From the NCBI GenBank assembly GCA_001687465.1, contig LVLI01000815.1:1-10461 (forward strand): DNA of 10,461 nt, given 5' to 3'. Origin of the DNA: Halocafeteria seosinensis. Its lineage: Eukaryota; Sar; Bigyra; Bicosoecida. Positions 7,616-10,461 of the stretch are shown in pieces (the stretch's first letter is position 1; every line of letters starts with the position of its first letter). The translations under genes and the position numbers were made by a program. Under the pieces are notes generated by a model. The model was given only the letters and a program-made list of their open reading frames with translations. It was not told the origin of the DNA and made no database searches.

Positions 7616-8350
7616 TTAAACAAAATTATCAATAGAATGAATTTGAATTATGTTTTTGTTTTCATCTATCTGTAATGTTTTTATATCTGCTTTTGAGAAT
7701 AAAGGTGCAAGAATACTTACTGGGTCAGCAGCAGTTCTAATAATAGTTAGATTATTCTTGTTAAAATTACTAATATTCCTCATTATTTCATTTTGATTGA
7801 AAGCAGGATTAAATACAATAACATTATTAACATTGTCTTTTTGTGCATTTATGTTAAAACAAATTGAACTTCCTAAACTATGACCAGTTATGGTTATTTG
7901 TGAAGGATTGTAAAATTCTACAATCCTATCATATTGTTCTAAATCTTTTTGAAATCTTCCAGTTGCTAACTCATTTCCTCTTCCTAATTGATAATCTGTT
8001 ATAACATCTTGAATTGATTTAGTTCCTCTATAACCTATAAATAAGTGGTTCGATTGTTTATCTAAATATACTGCTGTTGTTGTATCACTTCCTCTATCTT
8101 GTAGTTCAAAACTACCAATATAAGGTTCCCTATTTGTTTTGTAGCTTTGACTACTCACCTTCGCAGCAGTTTGTTCTAAATCACTCATTTCATCAATACT
8201 CTCTATTTTGTTTTTATTAAAGATGTTTAATTTACTAATTCCTTGTTTTACCTTCTCTATTGAACGTCCTATTTTTTTTCTTCCTCTATTAAACAACCTA
8301 CCTACACGTTTAGCAGTATCCCGTATTTTTCTACCTAATTTATTGACCAT
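7616..8350 (-). CDS. Class-3-type lipase (alpha/beta hydrolase) with basic N-terminal module
   Basis: This 244-aa protein has the features of the Lipase_3 family, which hydrolyses ester bonds of glycerolipids. FIGYRGT (104-110) is the conserved strand and oxyanion-region motif. GHSLG (156-160) is the nucleophile elbow with Ser158. DPVS (209-212) supplies the likely catalytic Asp209, and His238 in IHSIDNF completes the triad, so the enzyme looks intact. There is no secretion signal. Residues 1-40 form a separate, strongly basic stretch rich in Gly, Arg and Lys that matches the start of the 78-aa protein encoded two genes upstream. The gene sits between the capsid gene and the 52-aa gene. By analogy with the phospholipase domain of parvovirus capsids, a packaged lipase could breach a host membrane during entry or exit; this is inference. 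A role in host lipid breakdown is the alternative. Confidence 0.9.
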   Translation of the reverse strand: MVNKLGRKIRDTAKRVGRLFNRGRKKIGRSIEKVKQGISKLNIFNKNKIESIDEMSDLEQTAAKVSSQSYKTNREPYIGSFELQDRGSDTTTAVYLDKQSNHLFIGYRGTKSIQDVITDYQLGRGNELATGRFQKDLEQYDRIVEFYNPSQITITGHSLGSSICFNINAQKDNVNNVIVFNPAFNQNEIMRNISNFNKNNLTIIRTAADPVSILAPLFSKADIKTLQIDENKNIIQIHSIDNFV

Positions 8351-8404
8351 TATAATAAGTTATGATATTTATTTTTATTATATCTATATAACAAAAATAA
8401 ATAA

Positions 8405-9730
8405 TTAAATACCTACTGAAACCACCCGTTCGGCAATTTGAACCACTCGTTTATGAATGGTATAGATATAAATGTTATGGGGAGAAGTTATATTACTACT
8501 CAACTTTAATGAGATCTCCAACTGAGAACCTCCAGAAGTAGTAGATAAAGCATTGTTTAAGACTTCGGGGTTAACGTGAGGAAGCAATTCGGTATTTACA
8601 CATAAAGGAGTGTGTTCATCTTTGAAAGTTTTATAATCTAGGAGACCATTTCCTCCAATATCTGTAAGGAAGCCATATAATTTTCTATAATTACTATAAG
8701 CTTCTTCAATACCTTGAATACCATCTCTAGTTCCTAAATCAGTAGAATTAAACCTAACATTATAACTTTCTAAATTAGGAAGAGCACAATTAGTGATATT
8801 ATCAGTGTCTTTATCATCTTGTTTAGGAAATACCAACATACAAATACCTTGTAAATTAGAATACTGGACTTGAAGAGTTAAGTTAAATTCTTTTTGGTTT
8901 TGAGGAAGTGTTCTTTGGAAAACGTCAGCAGCACTATCCAAAACAAAACTTAATCCGGTAGGATTATTAGCCATTCTATCATAATATCCTTTAACAATAT
9001 CATTAGAAGGAAAAACCCATTCTGCCATAAATTCAACATCTACTAGTTCATAGTCAAGCGTATCACCTCCTGCTGTGGTTCCTTCTCCCGAAGGTTCCAT
9101 TACTCTTATAGCTTGGGGCAGCTTATACCTAATTTCAATAGGAAAATAAGCAGGCATATACATAGAACCTCTAAAGAAGGCAGTATTATCTAATGGAACA
9201 GTCATATTAACTGGTGTTGGATTGCTTTGGGTATCTTTGTTAGTGAGTAAATCTTTAGTTTTGTCATTATCTGTATATTTCCAGGACTTTTGTAAAGCAT
9301 TTAGCTCTGTATCATAATGATTTTGAGAAGCTGTTCCTAAATATAAATGCTCTCCATAACGTGCTCCTTGCTCTGCTTTTTCTATAATCTGGTCTCCCAT
9401 CATAATTTCTACATCATCATTAAAAACCATCCCACCATCAGATGGAATGTATTTGAATTTTCCAGGGTTTCCCCCATCGTCTGAGCTTTTATTCTTAAAT
9501 TTAAACCTTAAAGATGAATTATGCCTATCTAAAAATGCAGTTGAAGATTGTAAATTGAATTGAATTTCATCTCCCGGTCTATATGGTCCTTTTCCATTAA
9601 TAGGGATACGATTTCTAGCTTCTCTAGAATTTAAACTATCTAATATTTTTACATTAGAAGGTTGAAGACGATTATCAAAATGATATTGGGTTGTTCGTTC
9701 ACTTTGTAATTGCGTTTCTGCCGAAGCCAT
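8405..9730 (-). CDS. Probable double jelly-roll major capsid protein
   Basis: This 441-aa protein is beta-rich with no signal peptide or membrane segment. The section YRPGDEIQFNLQSS (50-63), then FLDRHNSSLRFKF (67-79), follows the pattern at the start of double jelly-roll capsid proteins of Polintons and PLVs: a Pro-Gly turn, a strand, then a Leu-Asp and Ser-Leu-x-Phe strand. A later block (about 228-300) starts a second set of strands (LVDVEFMAEWVF, FNLTLQVQYSNLQGICMLVF). The C-terminus ends with IYIYTIHKRVVQI, a typical final strand. Length fits a compact double jelly-roll protein. Its size and place beside a packaging ATPase support the role of main shell protein. A penton or another capsid protein is the alternative. 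The assignment rests on pattern and context, not on an alignment. Confidence 0.75.
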   Translation of the reverse strand: MASAETQLQSERTTQYHFDNRLQPSNVKILDSLNSREARNRIPINGKGPYRPGDEIQFNLQSSTAFLDRHNSSLRFKFKNKSSDDGGNPGKFKYIPSDGGMVFNDDVEIMMGDQIIEKAEQGARYGEHLYLGTASQNHYDTELNALQKSWKYTDNDKTKDLLTNKDTQSNPTPVNMTVPLDNTAFFRGSMYMPAYFPIEIRYKLPQAIRVMEPSGEGTTAGGDTLDYELVDVEFMAEWVFPSNDIVKGYYDRMANNPTGLSFVLDSAADVFQRTLPQNQKEFNLTLQVQYSNLQGICMLVFPKQDDKDTDNITNCALPNLESYNVRFNSTDLGTRDGIQGIEEAYSNYRKLYGFLTDIGGNGLLDYKTFKDEHTPLCVNTELLPHVNPEVLNNALSTTSGGSQLEISLKLSSNITSPHNIYIYTIHKRVVQIAERVVSVGI

Positions 9731-9803
9731 AGTTTATTATATATTTTAAATAGAAAAAAATATATAATTTATATTCTTGAAAAAACCAAACCAATCTATA
9801 TTA

Positions 9804-10040
9804 TTATCCAAAACCACTGCTATCTAGAGTAGAAGAAATATTATCTCCAGCTTGAATTAATCTATCTGCTCCAGTTCTTCTTTCTAGTTCATTAACTGCT
9901 TGACCTACAACTGGAATGTCTTTAATTTCATCTAATTTCTTCCTTCCCGCTTTCCACGCGGTATTTAAACCTCTTCCTGCTTTTTTAGCTAAACTGCCTA
10001 TCTTTCTACCTGCTTTGTTAATATACGTTTTTAACGACAT
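9804..10040 (-). CDS. Small basic protein, probable core or membrane-active virion peptide
   Basis: The product is 78 aa. Residues 8-35 are strongly basic with regular Gly and Ala spacing (NKAGRKIGSLAKKAGRG, then AGRKK), and the rest is mildly acidic and Gly/Ser-rich. The basic part matches the start of the lipase: the series N-K-x-G-R-K-I-x3-A-K-x2-G-R-x2-N and then G-R-K-K occurs in both. Short basic peptides encoded beside the capsid gene in adenovirus-like viruses condense DNA (pVII- or pX-like) or disrupt membranes (protein VI-like). Either would fit, but no family match is claimed. It lies 73 bp upstream of the capsid gene in the same direction, with a very AT-rich leader. Confidence 0.8.
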   Translation of the reverse strand: MSLKTYINKAGRKIGSLAKKAGRGLNTAWKAGRKKLDEIKDIPVVGQAVNELERRTGADRLIQAGDNISSTLDSSGFG

Positions 10041-10119
10041 TGTTTTAACTTATATATTTATTGTAGATAATTATATAATTTCTTATAATTTTTATTAGAT
10101 AAGAACAAAAATTATAACT

Positions 10120-10362
10120 TTAATCTGCTTTTTCTAGTTCATAAGTTTCTTTATGTCTTTCATAATTATTAATCATTGCTTTCATTTGTTCTTCTGGTAT
10201 AACTAAAGGTCTAGGTAGTCTGTAAGACGCCGCAGAGGCTACAGTAGTCTATCAATTATTTCACTATGTTTCTTCTCTAGTTCATTATGATTTTTAATAA
10301 TAGAGTTATATTCTTTAACTTTATCATTTCTTCCCTTTTTACTTCGTTTGTGTTTTCCCATA
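10120..10362 (-). pseudogene. Small gene interrupted by a one-base shift and a 29-bp insertion
   Basis: An ATG at 10362, preceded by the shared ATATAGTATATAGG motif, opens a very basic frame (MGKHKRSKKGRND) that stops after 15 codons. Coding character continues in another frame from a run of four T (10320-10323, plus strand) to about 10250, as charged helix-like sequence (NHNELEKKHSEI). It then continues in the first frame to a stop at 10120-10122 (IPEEQMKAMINNYERHKETY). The second change coincides with a 29-bp insertion: GTAGTCT occurs at 10215-10221 and again at 10244-10250 with 22 bp between. Without the insert and the extra base, the frames would agree, which suggests recent damage or sequencing error rather than an old relic. 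The product would be a small, highly charged protein of about 70 residues. The family is not recognised. Confidence 0.6.
10215..10250. repeat. 22-bp insert between 7-bp direct repeats
   Basis: GTAGTCT at 10215-10221 is repeated at 10244-10250. The 22 bp between are GC-rich (GTAAGACGCCGCAGAGGCTA then CA), and with the preceding T read TGTA to TACA, so the ends are inverted. Base composition is unlike the AT-rich gene around it. The layout resembles a small insertion with target duplication, or a footprint left by an excised DNA transposon. Confidence 0.6.
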
Positions 10363-10365
10363 CTC

Positions 10366-10379
10366 CTATATACTATATG
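10366..10379 (-). promoter_or_regulatory. Putative promoter or leader motif ATATAGTATATAGG
   Basis: This is the second exact copy of the 14-base motif found before the 52-aa gene, here three bases before the ATG of the damaged small gene. Its conserved position next to the start codon, on the coding strand in both cases, is the main evidence for function. Confidence 0.4.
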
Positions 10380-10405
10380 TTAGAAAAATTATTTTGAAAA
10401 ATAAA

Positions 10406-10461
10406 TTAACTAGTTTTATAAAATTCGAATTCCAAAATTACATTCCCACCATTGAGGGATA
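10406..10461 (-). CDS. C-terminal end of an unidentified upstream protein (cut by window edge)
   Basis: The last 17 codons and a TAA stop (10406-10408) of a leftward open frame are visible; the rest lies to the right of the window. The visible residues include NVILEFEF, an alternating beta-strand pattern that would suit the end of a jelly-roll virion protein such as a penton. This is weak inference from so short a piece. A second minus frame here is also open to a stop at 10416 but reads less like a folded protein. The stop lies 43 bp before the next start codon, in keeping with gaps elsewhere in the run. Confidence 0.45.
   Translation of the reverse strand, partial: SLNGGNVILEFEFYKTS

Noticed and set aside
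8208-8408. Plus-strand hydrophobic 66-aa open frame
   Set aside because: It is the antisense of the basic N-terminus of the lipase gene, whose Arg/Lys codons read as Leu/Phe/Pro on the other strand.
9916-10098. Plus-strand hydrophobic 60-aa open frame
   Set aside because: It is the antisense of the basic part of the 78-aa gene, and appears membrane-like only for that reason.

Overview
The window is eukaryotic in style and has two very different halves. Positions 1 to about 4019 have roughly balanced base composition. They hold no intact gene that I recognise: there is a diverged tandem repeat of about 175 bp at the left end, two related dispersed repeats, and a stretch of decayed coding sequence broken into several frames. 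Positions about 4098 to 10461 are strongly AT-rich and hold a compact run of genes, all on the minus strand. A perfect 78-bp palindrome (4020-4097) lies at the change-over, next to a cluster of G/C-run palindromes.

The right half looks like the virion-building (morphogenesis) part of a small or mid-size eukaryotic DNA virus or integrated virus-like element of the Polinton / adintovirus / Polinton-like virus (PLV) group. Read in the direction of transcription (right to left) it encodes: the C-terminus of an unidentified protein cut by the window edge; a small damaged gene; a 78-aa basic peptide; a 441-aa probable double jelly-roll major capsid protein; a 244-aa class-3-type lipase with a complete Ser-Asp-His triad; a 52-aa peptide with a hydrophobic segment; a 462-aa hydrophilic repeat-containing protein; and a 423-aa FtsK/HerA/A32-type packaging ATPase. 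Gaps between genes are only about 19 to 79 bp and very AT-rich. No polymerase, integrase, protease or clear penton gene is in view, so the element must continue to the right or have lost them.

The genes fit one job: building, filling and delivering a particle. The capsid protein would make the shell, the ATPase would pump DNA in, the 78-aa peptide could coat DNA or act on membranes, and the lipase could help the particle cross a membrane. The most interesting link is that the lipase and the 78-aa peptide start with the same basic, Gly-Arg-Lys-rich module. This suggests both are packaged or targeted by the same signal.

The host cannot be named from this window. Polinton/Maverick-type elements are known from protists, animals and some fungi. 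The contrast between the halves fits either an AT-rich virus inserted in a less AT-rich host chromosome or a chimeric assembly. The ambiguous bases inside the ATPase gene and the frame damage in the small gene show that sequence quality is imperfect.
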